Shown one piece after another: positions 31,088-40,817 of a stretch of 64,000 nucleotides of DNA. A model generated the notes under the pieces. That model was given only the letters and a program-made list of their open reading frames with translations, was not told where the DNA came from and did no database searches. A program made the translations under genes and the position numbers. Source of the DNA: Dokdonella sp. (lineage in GTDB: Bacteria > Pseudomonadota > Gammaproteobacteria > Xanthomonadales > Rhodanobacteraceae); NCBI GenBank assembly GCA_024707225.1, contig JANQAE010000001.1, positions 682,001-746,000 on the forward strand, read 5' to 3'. The stretch's first letter is position 1. Every line of letters begins with the position of its first letter.

Positions 31088-31339
31088 GTGCGTCTGTCCG
31101 AACTCCCGAAGAATCTCCCCGCGACCGTCGCCGGCGTCGTCGACGCCGTGGCCGACGATGCGATCGCGCGCCGTCTGCGCGAACTCGGTTTCGTCGCCGG
31201 CGAGCCGGTGCGCATCGTCGCGCTGGCGCCGTTCGGCGGCGATCCGCTGCTGGTCCAGATCGGCTCGACGCGCTTCGCGCTGCGCCGCAGCGAGGCGGCG
31301 CGCGTCACCGTCGCGAGCGCCGACGGAGCCGGCGCATGA
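31088..31339 (+). CDS. feoA: Ferrous iron transport protein A
   Basis: 83-residue SH3-like protein that supports FeoB. RLSELPKNLPATV, RRLRELGFVAGEPV and DPLLVQIGSTRFALRRSEA match the FeoA fold. The start is a GTG with AAGG six bases upstream; no in-frame ATG is available. The stop overlaps feoB as ATGA. Confidence 0.92.
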   Translation: MRLSELPKNLPATVAGVVDAVADDAIARRLRELGFVAGEPVRIVALAPFGGDPLLVQIGSTRFALRRSEAARVTVASADGAGA

Positions 31340-33150
31340 GCGCCCTGCAGATCGCCCTGGTCGGTAATCCCAATTCCGGCAAGACCGCCCTGTTCAACCG
31401 GCTGACCGGCGCGCGCCAGAAGGTCGCCAACTATGCCGGCGTGACGATCGAGCGCAAGGAAGGCCACTACACGGCGCCGTCGGGCCGACGCGTCCGCGTG
31501 CTCGACCTGCCCGGCACCTACAGCCTCGATGCGGCGAGCCCCGACGAGGCGATCACGCGCGACGTCTGCCTCGGCCGGCATCCGGGCGAGCCGGTGCCGG
31601 ACCTGATCGTCTGCGTCGTCGACGCGACCAACCTGCGGCTGCACCTGCGCTTCGTGCTCGAGCTCAAGGCGCTCGGCCGACCGCTGATCCTGGCGCTGAA
31701 CATGATCGACGCCGCCGAGCGGCGCGGCATCGCGATCGACGTCGAGGCGCTGTCGCGCGAGCTCGGCATCGCGGTCGTGCCGACCGTCGCGGTGCACCGC
31801 CACGGCGCCCAGGCCCTGATCGACCGCCTCGACGCGCAGGCGCTGCCGGCGCCGCAGCCGCATCCGGTCGCCGACCTCCACGCCGAGGTGCGGCGGATCC
31901 TGGCGGTCGCGGTGTCGAGCGCGCGCGACAGTGCCGCCACCGATCAGGCGATCGACCGCATCGTGCTGCATCCGGTGATCGGACTGGTGATACTCGCGGT
32001 GCTGATGTTCGTGATCTTCCAGGCCGTGTTCGCCTGGGCCACGCCGCTGATGGACGGCATCGAGGCGGGCTTCGGCGCGCTCGGCGAGGCGCTCGGCGCG
32101 CTGCTGCCGGACGGCGTGCTGCGCAGCCTGCTGGTCGACGGCATCGTCGCCGGCGTCGGCGGCGTGCTGGTGTTCCTGCCGCAGATCCTGATCCTGTTCG
32201 TGTTCATCCTGGTGCTCGAGGAATCGGGCTATCTGCCGCGTGCGGCGTTCCTGCTCGACCAGCTGATGCTGCGCGTCGGTCTGACCGGGCGCTCGTTCAT
32301 CCCGCTGCTGTCGAGCTTCGCCTGCGCGATCCCCGGCATCATGGCGACGCGCAGCATTGCCGATCCGCGCGACCGGCTGACCACGATCCTGATCGCGCCG
32401 CTGATGACCTGCTCGGCGCGGCTGCCGGTCTACACGCTGCTGATCGCGGCGTTCATTCCGCAGCGCACGGTCGCCGGCGTGTTCAATCTGCAGGGCATCG
32501 TGCTGTTCACGCTGTACGTGGCCGGCATCGTCAGCGCGATGGCGGTGGCCTGGGTGATCAAGCGTCTGCGCCGCGACCGCAGCGAGCACGCGCTGATGAT
32601 GGAGCTGCCCTCGTATCGCTGGCCGCACGCACGCGACATCGCGATCGGCCTGTGGGAGCGCGCGATGATCTTCCTCAAGCGCGTCGGCGGCATCATCCTC
32701 GCGCTGACCGTGCTGCTGTGGTTCCTGTCGAGCTTTCCGGCGCCGCCCGACGGTGCGACCGAGCCGGCGATCCAGTACAGCCTGGCCGGCCGCATCGGCC
32801 GGCTGCTCGAGGTCGTGTTCGCGCCGCTCGGCTTCAACTGGCAGATCTGCATCGCGCTGGTGCCGGGCCTGGCCGCGCGCGAGGTTGCGGTCGCGTCGCT
32901 GGCGACCGTCTACGCGCTGTCCGGCAACGAGGACGGTCTCTCGGCGATCGTCGCGACGCAGTGGTCGCTGGCGACCGCGCTGTCGCTGCTGGCCTGGTAC
33001 GTGTTCGCGCCGATGTGCCTGTCGACGCTGGCGACGGTGCGTCGCGAGACCAATTCCTGGCGGCAGGTCTGGATCATGGCCGGCTATCTGTTCGCGCTGG
33101 CGTATCTGGCCTCGCTGCTGACCTATCAGATCGCGCGGTGGCTGACGTGA
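31336..33150 (+). CDS. feoB: Ferrous iron transport protein B
   Basis: Inner-membrane Fe(II) transporter of 604 residues with an N-terminal G domain: G1 GNPNSGKTALFN, G3 DLPGTYSL, G4 NMID. The transmembrane part carries the two Gate motifs, with ESGYLPRAAFLLD, SFACAIPGIMATR, PLMTCSARLPVY and VPGLAAREVAVASLATVY. It is shorter than E. coli FeoB (about 770) because the linker region is reduced. Translationally coupled to feoA and to the Cys-rich protein downstream. Confidence 0.97.
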   Translation: MSALQIALVGNPNSGKTALFNRLTGARQKVANYAGVTIERKEGHYTAPSGRRVRVLDLPGTYSLDAASPDEAITRDVCLGRHPGEPVPDLIVCVVDATNLRLHLRFVLELKALGRPLILALNMIDAAERRGIAIDVEALSRELGIAVVPTVAVHRHGAQALIDRLDAQALPAPQPHPVADLHAEVRRILAVAVSSARDSAATDQAIDRIVLHPVIGLVILAVLMFVIFQAVFAWATPLMDGIEAGFGALGEALGALLPDGVLRSLLVDGIVAGVGGVLVFLPQILILFVFILVLEESGYLPRAAFLLDQLMLRVGLTGRSFIPLLSSFACAIPGIMATRSIADPRDRLTTILIAPLMTCSARLPVYTLLIAAFIPQRTVAGVFNLQGIVLFTLYVAGIVSAMAVAWVIKRLRRDRSEHALMMELPSYRWPHARDIAIGLWERAMIFLKRVGGIILALTVLLWFLSSFPAPPDGATEPAIQYSLAGRIGRLLEVVFAPLGFNWQICIALVPGLAAREVAVASLATVYALSGNEDGLSAIVATQWSLATALSLLAWYVFAPMCLSTLATVRRETNSWRQVWIMAGYLFALAYLASLLTYQIARWLT

Positions 33151-33464
33151 GCGTCTGGCTGCAGGTCACGGTCGTCGCGGCCATCGTCGTCTGGGCAGCG
33201 TGGAGCGCATTCGGGCGGCTCGCGCCGCGTCTGCATCGTCGCGGTCTGGCGGCGCTGGCCGCACGTCTGGACCGCCCGGGGCGCGCGGCGGCGTGGCGCA
33301 GGCTCGGCCGCCGCCTGCGGCGCGAACGTGCGCAGGGCGGTTCCTGCGGCGACGGCTGCGGCAGCTGCGCGAGCTGCGGCCCGGCGCGGCCGGCCGACGC
33401 CGAGGTGCAGCCGCTGGTCTTCCGGCGCCGCCCGCCGGTCTCGCGCGGTCGCGGCGCGCCGTAG
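33147..33464 (+). CDS. FeoB-associated Cys-rich membrane protein
   Basis: 105 residues: one N-terminal span (VWLQVTVVAAIVVWAAWSAF), an Arg-rich cytoplasmic part, and a Cys cluster CGDGCGSCASCG about 35 residues from the end. A single span followed by such a cluster, encoded right after feoB, is the pattern of FeoB-associated Cys-rich proteins (and DUF6587-type proteins in xanthomonads). The start is a GTG overlapping the feoB stop as GTGA. A role in iron handling or FeoC-like control is inferred from context. Confidence 0.8.
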   Translation: MSVWLQVTVVAAIVVWAAWSAFGRLAPRLHRRGLAALAARLDRPGRAAAWRRLGRRLRRERAQGGSCGDGCGSCASCGPARPADAEVQPLVFRRRPPVSRGRGAP

Positions 33465-33708
33465 CGGTCGATCGCGGCGTCGTCGCGTCATCGTGACGGA
33501 CGCCTTCCGGCGCCGGCCGCGGGCGCCGCATCGGACCGAGCGCGCGGCCGGGCAGCGCCGCATCGCGAAGCGACACGTCGAGCGGGATGGCGCCGTCTTT
33601 CTCGTGGCGCAGCGCGGTCGGGGCACGGCGCGGCGGCACCGGCCTGCTAGCATCGCGATCCGATCGGCCGCCGCCGGCGGCCGGCGCACGCATCGAGACG
33701 AGAGATCC

Positions 33709-34557
33709 ATGTCCGCGACGATCTACACCCTGCATCGCGGCACGCGGCCGCTCCTGGTCAGCCTGCCGCACGACGGATCGGCGATCCCCGATGCGATCGC
33801 GGCGCGGCTGACGCCGTCGGCGCGGCGTGCACCCGATACCGACTGGCATGTCTCGCGCCTGTACGCGTTCGCGCATGAGCTCGGCGCCTCGGTGCTGGTG
33901 CCGCGGCATTCGCGCTACGTGGTCGATCTGAACCGTCCGCCCGACGACACCTCGCTGTATCCGGGCCGCAACACGACCGGCCTGTGTCCGGCCGTGCAGT
34001 TCAGCGGCGAACCGGTCTACCTCGACGGACAGGCGCCCGGCCCGGGCGAGATCGCCGAGCGCGTGCGGGTCTACTGGCAGCCGTATCACGACGCGCTGGC
34101 CGCGGAGCTCGCGCGGCTGCATGCCGCGCACGGCCGCGTCGTGCTGTGGGAAGGCCATTCGATCCGCAGCGTCGTGCCGTTCCTGTTCGACGGCCGTCTG
34201 CCGGACTTCAATCTCGGCACCGCCGACGGCGCGAGCTGCAGTGCCGCGCTGCAGGATCGTCTGCGCGGCGTGCTCGAGCGGCAGTCCGGCTACAGCCACG
34301 TCGTCAACGGCCGCTTCAAGGGCGGCTACATCACGCGTCACTACGGGCGTCCCGAGCACGGCATCGAAGCGGTCCAGCTCGAGCTCGCGCAGGCGCGCTA
34401 CATGGACGAGGACAGCTACGCGTATCGCGAGGACCTGGCGGCCCCGACGCAGGCGTTGATCCGCGCCTTGCTCGAAGCGACGCTGGCCCAGGCGGCGTCG
34501 CCGGCATCGAGCGCGCCCCCGCCGGCGACCCACGCGTCGAAGCAAGGCCTGTCCTGA
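33709..34557 (+). CDS. hutG: N-formylglutamate deformylase
   Basis: 282-residue hydrolase that releases formate from N-formyl-L-glutamate, the last step of one histidine degradation route. LLVSLPHDGSAIPD, DTDWHVSRLYAFA, RYVVDLNRPPDD, LWEGHSIRS and GRFKGGYITRHYG are family motifs, with His and Glu metal ligands. No other hut gene is nearby, so a role outside histidine catabolism is possible. The next gene begins immediately after its stop. Confidence 0.92.
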   Translation: MSATIYTLHRGTRPLLVSLPHDGSAIPDAIAARLTPSARRAPDTDWHVSRLYAFAHELGASVLVPRHSRYVVDLNRPPDDTSLYPGRNTTGLCPAVQFSGEPVYLDGQAPGPGEIAERVRVYWQPYHDALAAELARLHAAHGRVVLWEGHSIRSVVPFLFDGRLPDFNLGTADGASCSAALQDRLRGVLERQSGYSHVVNGRFKGGYITRHYGRPEHGIEAVQLELAQARYMDEDSYAYREDLAAPTQALIRALLEATLAQAASPASSAPPPATHASKQGLS

Positions 34558-35472
34558 GTGGGCGCCGTCGTCGCCGACCGCCGGCTCGCCGGTGTGCTGC
34601 TGGCGGCGTTCGGCGCGATCGCGTTCTCGGGCAAGGCGATCATCGTCAAGCTCGGCTATCGCCACGGCGTCGATGCGGTCACGCTGCTCGCCCTGCGCAT
34701 GCTGGTCGCGCTGCCGCTGTTCGTCGTGATGGCGCTGTGGGCACGGCGCGGCGACCGCGCGCGGATCGGCCGCGGCGACGCATGGCGCATCGGGGCGCTC
34801 GGCTTCTTCGGCTACTACCTGGCGAGCTTTCTCGATTTCGCCGGGCTGGCCACCATCAGCGCGACGCTGGAGCGGCTGATCCTGTATCTGACGCCGACGC
34901 TCGTGCTCGCGATCGGCTATCTGGTGTACCGGCGCCGCGTCGGCCGGCGCCAGCTGGCGGCGCTGGCGCTCAGCTACCTCGGCGTCCTGCTCGCGTTCGG
35001 CCACGATCTTCGCCTCGGCGGCCGCGACGTCGTGATCGGCGGTGCGCTGGTGTTCGCGAGCGCGCTCAGCTATGCGATCTATCTGGTCGGCAGCGGCGAG
35101 CTGGTCGGCCGCATCGGCGCTCTGCGCCTGACCGCCTACGCGAGCATCGTCGCCTGCGTGCTGTGTCTGGCGCAGTTCGTGCTGATCGACGGCGTCGGCG
35201 CCCTGGCCGAGGTCGCGCCGGCGGTCTGGAGCCTGTCGCTGCTCAACGGCACGGTCTGCACGGTGTTCCCGGTCGCCGCGGTCATGCTCGCGATCGCGCG
35301 AATCGGCCCGGGGCTGGCCGCCCAGATCGGCATGCTCGGCCCGGTCTCGACGATCGTGCTCAGCATGGGGGTGCTCGGCGAGGCGATGGGACCTTGGCAG
35401 GTCGCCGGCACCGTGCTGGTGCTGGCCGGCGTGCTGGCCGCATCGCGGCGCGGGGCCGCCGGCGAGGAATAG
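34558..35472 (+). CDS. EamA/DMT-family transporter
   Basis: 304-residue membrane protein with about ten spans in two EamA repeats (LAGVLLAAFGAIAFSGKAII and later VIGGALVFASALSYAIYLVG). Exporter of an unknown small metabolite. It starts with GTG directly after the hutG stop (TGAGTG), so the two form an operon. Confidence 0.88.
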   Translation: MGAVVADRRLAGVLLAAFGAIAFSGKAIIVKLGYRHGVDAVTLLALRMLVALPLFVVMALWARRGDRARIGRGDAWRIGALGFFGYYLASFLDFAGLATISATLERLILYLTPTLVLAIGYLVYRRRVGRRQLAALALSYLGVLLAFGHDLRLGGRDVVIGGALVFASALSYAIYLVGSGELVGRIGALRLTAYASIVACVLCLAQFVLIDGVGALAEVAPAVWSLSLLNGTVCTVFPVAAVMLAIARIGPGLAAQIGMLGPVSTIVLSMGVLGEAMGPWQVAGTVLVLAGVLAASRRGAAGEE

Positions 35473-35670
35473 GCCGGGCGGCGCGGCGGCGGGTGCCTGT
35501 CGTGCGCGTCGCGACGCGGTCGAGCCGCCGGAGACGGCGCGCGATCGGCGAGACCGGCCCGGCGCAGACTCGCCTGGAGCGACATCGCCCCGATCAGGTT
35601 GCCGCGCGTCTGCGCGATGCGTGCCGCAAAGACGTTCTGCGGCGCGTCGCTGGTACGCTCGCCCGGTGCC

Positions 35671-36915
35671 TCAGTGCCGCGCGGTCGCCGCCTCGCGTAC
35701 CGGCGCCAGTGACGGCAGGAACCAGGCGAGCAGGCCGATCGCCGGCAGCCAGGCGCACAGCGCGTAGACGGTGTCGATGCCGGCATGGTCGGCGAGCTGG
35801 CCGAGCACGGCGGCGCCGAGGCCGCCCATGCCGAAAGCGAAACCGAAGAACAGGCCGGCGATCGTGCCGGGCTTGCCCGGGACCAGATCCTGCGCGTAGA
35901 CCAGGATCGCCGCGAATGCCGAGGCCAGGATCAGGCCGATCGGGATCGTCAGCAGCGTCGTCCAGAGCAGGTCGGCATGCGGCAGCAGCAGCGTGAACGG
36001 CAGCACGCCGAGGATCGAGCCCCAGATCACGTAGCGGCGTCCGATCCGATCGCCGATCGGGCCGCCGGCGATCGTGCCGACCGCGACCGCGCCGAGGAAC
36101 ACGAACAGGCGCAACTGCGCGCCCTGCGCGTCGATGCCGAAGCGGTGCATCAGATAGAACGTGTAGTAGCTGGTCAGGCTGGCCAGATAGAAATACTTCG
36201 AGAAGATCAGCAGGCCCAGCACCAGCAGGACGCCGGCGACGCGCCGCGACGGCAGCCGCGCCTCGCCGGCCGCGACCGCGCCGCGGCGCGCCGGTGCCGT
36301 GGCCAGCCGCGCGGCATACCAGCCGCCGATCCGCGACAGCAGCACGATCGCCGCGAGCGCGGCCAGCGCGAACCAGGCCACGCTGCCCTGGCCGCGCGGC
36401 ATGACGATCCACGCGGCCAGCAGCGGTCCGATCGCCGAGCCGACGTTGCCGCCGACCTGGAACAGCGACTGCGCGAGGCCGTGGCGGCCGCCCGAGGCCA
36501 TCCGCGCGATGCGCGAGGATTCCGGGTGGAACACCGACGAGCCGGTGCCGATCAGCGCGGCGGCGACCAGCAGCACCGGGAAGCTCGTCGCGCGCGAGAG
36601 CAGCAGCAGGCCGAGCAGGGTCGAGCACATGCCGATCGCGAGCGAATACGGCTTGGGATGGCGATCGGTGTACAGGCCGATCACCGGCTGCAGCAGCGAG
36701 GCGGTGAACTGGAATGTCAGCGTGATCAGGCCGATCTGCCCGAAGTCGAGCGCGAACGCGTCCTTGAGCAGCGGATACAGCGCCGGCAGCAGCGACTGGA
36801 TCAGATCGTTGAGCAGATGGCACACGCTCAGCGTGGCCAGGATCGGAAAGGCAGTGGCGGCCGGTGTCGGAGCAGCCGGCGCGGGCAGCGGAAGATCGTT
36901 GGCGGAGGCGGACAT
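35671..36915 (-). CDS. fsr: MFS transporter, fosmidomycin-resistance (Fsr) type
   Basis: 414-residue major facilitator efflux protein with twelve predicted spans. HLLNDLIQSLLPALYPLLK in the first span, GLYTDRHPKPYSLAIGM in loop 2-3 and SVFHPESSRIARMASGGRHG are hallmarks of the Fsr group. ATG 36915 is the likely start; upstream in-frame codons are low-complexity and not part of the fold. Divergent from an AraC-family regulator, which may control it. Confidence 0.88.
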   Translation of the reverse strand: MSASANDLPLPAPAAPTPAATAFPILATLSVCHLLNDLIQSLLPALYPLLKDAFALDFGQIGLITLTFQFTASLLQPVIGLYTDRHPKPYSLAIGMCSTLLGLLLLSRATSFPVLLVAAALIGTGSSVFHPESSRIARMASGGRHGLAQSLFQVGGNVGSAIGPLLAAWIVMPRGQGSVAWFALAALAAIVLLSRIGGWYAARLATAPARRGAVAAGEARLPSRRVAGVLLVLGLLIFSKYFYLASLTSYYTFYLMHRFGIDAQGAQLRLFVFLGAVAVGTIAGGPIGDRIGRRYVIWGSILGVLPFTLLLPHADLLWTTLLTIPIGLILASAFAAILVYAQDLVPGKPGTIAGLFFGFAFGMGGLGAAVLGQLADHAGIDTVYALCAWLPAIGLLAWFLPSLAPVREAATARH

Positions 36916-36946
36916 CGCGATGCAATCGGGGAGCGTCAAACCAGAC

Positions 36947-36984
36947 AGGACGGCTCCGACCGAACGGATCGGCGGAGCCGTCCT
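36947..36984. promoter_or_regulatory. 12-bp inverted repeat in the fsr/araC divergent region
   Basis: AGGACGGCTCCG (36947-36958) pairs with CGGAGCCGTCCT (36973-36984) across 14 bases. It lies in the fsr leader region, about 30 bases from the fsr start and 135 from the regulator start. It could be a leader hairpin or an operator; the spacing is long for a simple dimer site. Confidence 0.4.
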
Positions 36985-37118
36985 GCCCGCATCCGCCGGT
37001 AGGGGAGGGAGGTGCCGGCGGAGTGCGCGGGCCTGACGAGGGCCAGGCGGCAGTAGACGCCCGGGGCGCCGCCAACGCATCATTGTCCAGGCCAATCACC
37101 CTTCCGATCGGGCCATCC

Positions 37119-37889
37119 GTGAGAGACGTTCAGCCGCACGAGATCGAAGCGACGCCCGGACCGTTCGTCGCGGTCGGCGCCCGCTATGACGGCGGCCATC
37201 ACGTCGCCCGCCATCGCCACTGGCGCGCCCAGTTCCTATATGCGGCCGAAGGCGTCGCGCTGGTCGACACCGACCTCGGCAACTGGGTCGTGCCGCCCGA
37301 GCGCGCGGTCTGGATCCCGGCCGAGGTCGCCCACGAGGTGACGATGCTGGCACCGGTCGACCTGCTGAACCTGTACGTGGCGCCGTCGGCCGCGGCGGCG
37401 TTGCCGCAGGCCTGCCGCGTGGTCGGTGTCTCGGCGCTGGCCGCGAGCCTGCTGCGCGAGGCGGCCGAACTAACACCCTCGAACGATCCGGCCTCGCGCG
37501 AGCATCTGATCTATTCGCTGCTGCTGCTCGAGATCGCGCGCGCGCCGGAGCTGCCGCTGACCGTGCCGTTTCCGGGCGATCCGCGACTGGCCGCGCGCTG
37601 CCGGCGCTATCTGGAGCAGCCCTCGCCGCACCAGACGATCGACGACTGGTGCGAGGAGCTGGCGATGAGCCGGCGCTCGTTCACGCGGCGCTTCCGCGCC
37701 GAGACCGGATTCGGCTTCGCGGCCTGGTGCCGGCAGGCCTGCCTGCTGGCCGCGCTGCCGCGACTGGCCGCCGGCGTGCCGATCACGACGATCGCGTTCG
37801 ACCTCGGCTACGACAGCGCGTCGGCGTTCGCGACGATGTTCCGGCGCACGCTCGGTGCGGCGCCGAGCCGCTTTCTCGCGGCCGCCTGA
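37119..37889 (+). CDS. AraC-family transcriptional regulator with cupin sensor domain
   Basis: 256 residues. An N-terminal cupin domain (HVARHRHWRAQFLYAAEGVALV, WVVPPERAVWIPAEVAHEV in parts) precedes a C-terminal pair of helix-turn-helix units: LAMSRRSFTRRFRAETGF and ITTIAFDLGYDSASAFATMFRR. The only plausible start is GTG 37119. This arrangement next to a divergent Fsr-type exporter is common, so it probably regulates fsr. Confidence 0.9.
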   Translation: MRDVQPHEIEATPGPFVAVGARYDGGHHVARHRHWRAQFLYAAEGVALVDTDLGNWVVPPERAVWIPAEVAHEVTMLAPVDLLNLYVAPSAAAALPQACRVVGVSALAASLLREAAELTPSNDPASREHLIYSLLLLEIARAPELPLTVPFPGDPRLAARCRRYLEQPSPHQTIDDWCEELAMSRRSFTRRFRAETGFGFAAWCRQACLLAALPRLAAGVPITTIAFDLGYDSASAFATMFRRTLGAAPSRFLAAA

Positions 37890-38039
37890 GCGGCGCACGG
37901 CCGCGTCCGATCGCGCGGCGCCGGGCCGGCGAGGCGTGGAGAGGGCGGTGGAGCGGAGGCCGGACCGGTCCGGCACGGGCACCGGAGCAGCCGGTGCGGG
38001 CTCGAGGCCGAACGGCGCGCTGCGCCGGGCCGGAGCCGC

Positions 38040-38258
38040 TTACTTCATGCGGTAGGTGATGCGACCCTTGGTCAGGTCGTAGGGCGTCATCTCGCACTTG
38101 ACCTTGTCGCCGGTCAGGATGCGGATGTAGTTCTTGCGCATGCGCCCGGAAATATGGGCGGTGACCACGTGGCCGTTCTCGAGCTTCACGCGGAACATGG
38201 TGTTGGGCAGGGTCTCGAGGACCGTACCCTCCATTTCGATGACGTCGTCTTTGGACAT
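38040..38258 (-). CDS. infA: Translation initiation factor IF-1
   Basis: 72 residues, full length, forming a single S1-type OB fold: [51 protein letters not shown]. It binds the ribosomal A site during initiation. Next to aat, as in many gammaproteobacteria. Confidence 0.98.
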   Translation of the reverse strand: MSKDDVIEMEGTVLETLPNTMFRVKLENGHVVTAHISGRMRKNYIRILTGDKVKCEMTPYDLTKGRITYRMK

Positions 38259-38366
38259 TCGGGGGCAGGCAGCCTTGGGTGTGTGCAGGCGGAAAGGCGC
38301 GGGATTCTGCCACGAACGCGCCCCGAGCGAAACGCCCCGGGCTGCGCCGGGGGCGCGCGGCGCCGC

Positions 38367-39098
38367 TCAGCCGGTCACCAGATCGGCGCCGGTCAGCCGC
38401 GGAAACGACGCCGTCCAGGCACCCGGCCGGCCGGGCAGCGTGGCCAGCTCGCGGACCACCGCGACGAACTTTTCGCGCGGCATCGTCCGTGCGCCGAGCG
38501 TGGCCAGATGCGCCGAGCGGACCTGGGCGTCGAGCAACGGCCAGCCCCAGCCGTGCAGCACCCGGGCCAGTGCGAGCAGGGCGACCTTGGAGCCGCCGCT
38601 GGAACGGCTGAACATCGACTCGCCGAAGAACATCCGGCCGACCGCGACGCCGTAGAGTCCGCCGACCAGCGCATCGCCGTCGCGGACCTCGATCGAATGC
38701 GCATGGCCGTGCGCGTGCAGCCGCGCGTAGGCCGCGTGCATCGCCGGCACGATCCAGGTGCCGCCCTGGCCGTCACGCGGTGCCGCGCAGGCCTGCATGA
38801 CCTCGGCGAACGCGGTATCGGCGCCGATCGTCCAGCCGCAGCCGCGCAGCCAGCGGCGCAGCCGGCGCGGCACGTGCACCGCGCCGGTGTCGAAGACCAT
38901 GCGCGGGTCGGGCGACCACCACAGAATCGGCTCGCCTGCCGAGAACCACGGAAAGATGCCGCGCGCATACGCCGCGAGCAGACGCTCGGGCGACAGGTCG
39001 CCGCCGGCTGCGAGCAGGCCGTCCGGATCGCGCAGCGCGCGCTCGACCGGCGGAAACGTGTCGGGTTCGTGATCGGCCAGCCAGGGGATCCGCGGCAT
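38367..39098 (-). CDS. aat: Leucyl/phenylalanyl-tRNA-protein transferase
   Basis: 243-residue enzyme that adds Leu or Phe to proteins with N-terminal Arg/Lys, feeding the N-degron pathway. Motifs: YARGIFPWFSAGEPILWWSP, VFDTGAVHVPRRLRR, GGLYGVAVGRMFFGESMFS and LLDAQVRSAHLATLGA. ATG 39098 gives the usual length. ClpS/ClpA are not in view. Confidence 0.96.
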   Translation of the reverse strand: MPRIPWLADHEPDTFPPVERALRDPDGLLAAGGDLSPERLLAAYARGIFPWFSAGEPILWWSPDPRMVFDTGAVHVPRRLRRWLRGCGWTIGADTAFAEVMQACAAPRDGQGGTWIVPAMHAAYARLHAHGHAHSIEVRDGDALVGGLYGVAVGRMFFGESMFSRSSGGSKVALLALARVLHGWGWPLLDAQVRSAHLATLGARTMPREKFVAVVRELATLPGRPGAWTASFPRLTGADLVTG

Positions 39099-39208
39099 CG
39101 CGTTCCTGCGCGTAACGGAAGGACGGGGAGGGCCGCCTACGATACGCGGCCCGCCATGGCCTTCACAGGGCGGCGCCGTCGGCCGCTCCATCGACGAGGA
39201 CGACGAGC

Positions 39209-40804
39209 ATGCGGCAGGCGGACGTATCGAGGATCGGGCGCGGCTGGCGCTGCCTGCGCGCGTGCGCGCTGGGCTGCCTCCTTGCCGGCGTGCCGGCCGT
39301 GGGCCCGGCGGCGCCGCCGGGCTGGACGCACCAGGTGCCGGTCGCGATCGCGGAACGCAGCGGGACGGCGCTCGCCGATTTCCAGGTGCGCCTGGACATC
39401 GACACCGCCGCTCTGATCGCCGCCGGATCGCTGCGCGCCGACGCGGGCGATCTGCGCTTCGGCAGCGACGGGGCCGGCACCGTCCTGCTCGACCACTGGG
39501 TCGAAAGCGGCATCGGCACCGCCTCGACGGTGGTCTGGGTCAAGGTGCCGGCGCTGGCCGCCTCGACGCTGACCGGCCTGTATCTGTTCGCCGGCAATCC
39601 TGCGGCGACCTCGGCCAGCACGCTGCAGACCTTCGACTATGCCGGGCCGGTCGAGAACTCGGCGGTCAACCAGATCAGCGGCGGCACCGTGGTCGGCTTC
39701 CACAACAGCCAGCGCGGCTTCCGCTTCGCGCCGACGCAGGACCTCCTGCTGCTGCGGCTCGGCCGCTACGAGCCGAACGGCACGGTGCGCTACGTGACGC
39801 TGTTCGACGATGCCTCGCAGTCGATCCTGGCGCAGCTGCAGGTGGGCGGTCCGGCTGCGCAGTACAGCTATGCCGATCTGGCCTGGCCGATCTGGTTGAT
39901 GCGCGGCACCGACTACGTGCTGCAGCTGTATCAGGGGCCGACCGACGACTACTACTACCGGACGACGCCGCTGTCGATGAACCCGCTGCTGCAGTACCGC
40001 CACACCCTGGTCTGCAACGACTGCACGCAGAACACGCTGCCTACGACGGTGCTGAGCGGCGAGAACTGGGGTTATGCCGACTTCCAGTTCCGCACGCGGC
40101 GGCAGGCCTCGCCGGAGCCGGCGGTGGTGATCGGCGAGGCGGCGCGCGCGACCTATACGGTATTGACCGGCGACCAGGACGGTGCACCGGTCGGCACGCC
40201 GATCGCGCTGACCGCGGTCGTGCACGGTCCGTTCTCTCCGGGCGGCACGGTCGCTTTCTTCGCCGACGGCAAGCCGGTGCCCGGCTGCGGAGCGGTCGGC
40301 CTGCCGGCCGGCGCACTGCCGGCCGCGGTCTGCACGACGACCGCGCTGTCGGTCGGCGCCCACACGATCACGGCTGCCTACAGCGGCGACGCCGACAACT
40401 TCGCCTCGATCTCCGATCCGCGTGCGCAGACCGTGGTCCGCCGGACCAGTGCGACGCGGTTCTTCACGCCGTGCCGCACCACCTTCGTCGAGCATCAGCC
40501 GTTCACGATGTTCGCCGACGTGGACGGCTACGCGCCGGGCGGCGCGGTCCGATTCGCGATGGAGGGCAATACGCTGTGCGACGCCGCGCCGCTCGAGGCC
40601 GGGCTGGCCGCCTGCACGGTCGGCAACTTCGCGGTGATCGGCGAGCTCCCTTACAACAGCCATCGGCTCGGCGCGCACTACGGCGGCGACGTCAACAACA
40701 CGGCCAGCGTCTCGCCGACCGAATGGGTCACCGTGCTGAGCGCGGTGGAATACCTCATGCGCGGCGATTTCGAGTTCGTGCCGCCGGGATGTCCGCTGCG
40801 GTGA
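39209..40804 (+). CDS. Secreted DUF2341 protein with Ig-like domains
   Basis: 531 residues. Signal peptide ends GPAAP near residue 36. Residues 40-135 match DUF2341, a concanavalin-like domain (GTALADFQVRLDID, GDLRFGSDGAGT, VVWVKVPALAASTLTGLYLF). Two Ig-like repeats follow: GTPIALTAVVHGPFSPGG to HTITAAYSGDADNF, and a second ending SHRLGAHYGGDVNN. The C-terminus MRGDFEFVPPGCPLR contains a GDFE-like motif close to, but not the same as, the IFxxGFE motif of its secreted neighbours. Probably extracellular or surface; ligand unknown. Confidence 0.83.
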   Translation: MRQADVSRIGRGWRCLRACALGCLLAGVPAVGPAAPPGWTHQVPVAIAERSGTALADFQVRLDIDTAALIAAGSLRADAGDLRFGSDGAGTVLLDHWVESGIGTASTVVWVKVPALAASTLTGLYLFAGNPAATSASTLQTFDYAGPVENSAVNQISGGTVVGFHNSQRGFRFAPTQDLLLLRLGRYEPNGTVRYVTLFDDASQSILAQLQVGGPAAQYSYADLAWPIWLMRGTDYVLQLYQGPTDDYYYRTTPLSMNPLLQYRHTLVCNDCTQNTLPTTVLSGENWGYADFQFRTRRQASPEPAVVIGEAARATYTVLTGDQDGAPVGTPIALTAVVHGPFSPGGTVAFFADGKPVPGCGAVGLPAGALPAAVCTTTALSVGAHTITAAYSGDADNFASISDPRAQTVVRRTSATRFFTPCRTTFVEHQPFTMFADVDGYAPGGAVRFAMEGNTLCDAAPLEAGLAACTVGNFAVIGELPYNSHRLGAHYGGDVNNTASVSPTEWVTVLSAVEYLMRGDFEFVPPGCPLR

Positions 40805-40817
40805 GCCGCGGCTGCGC

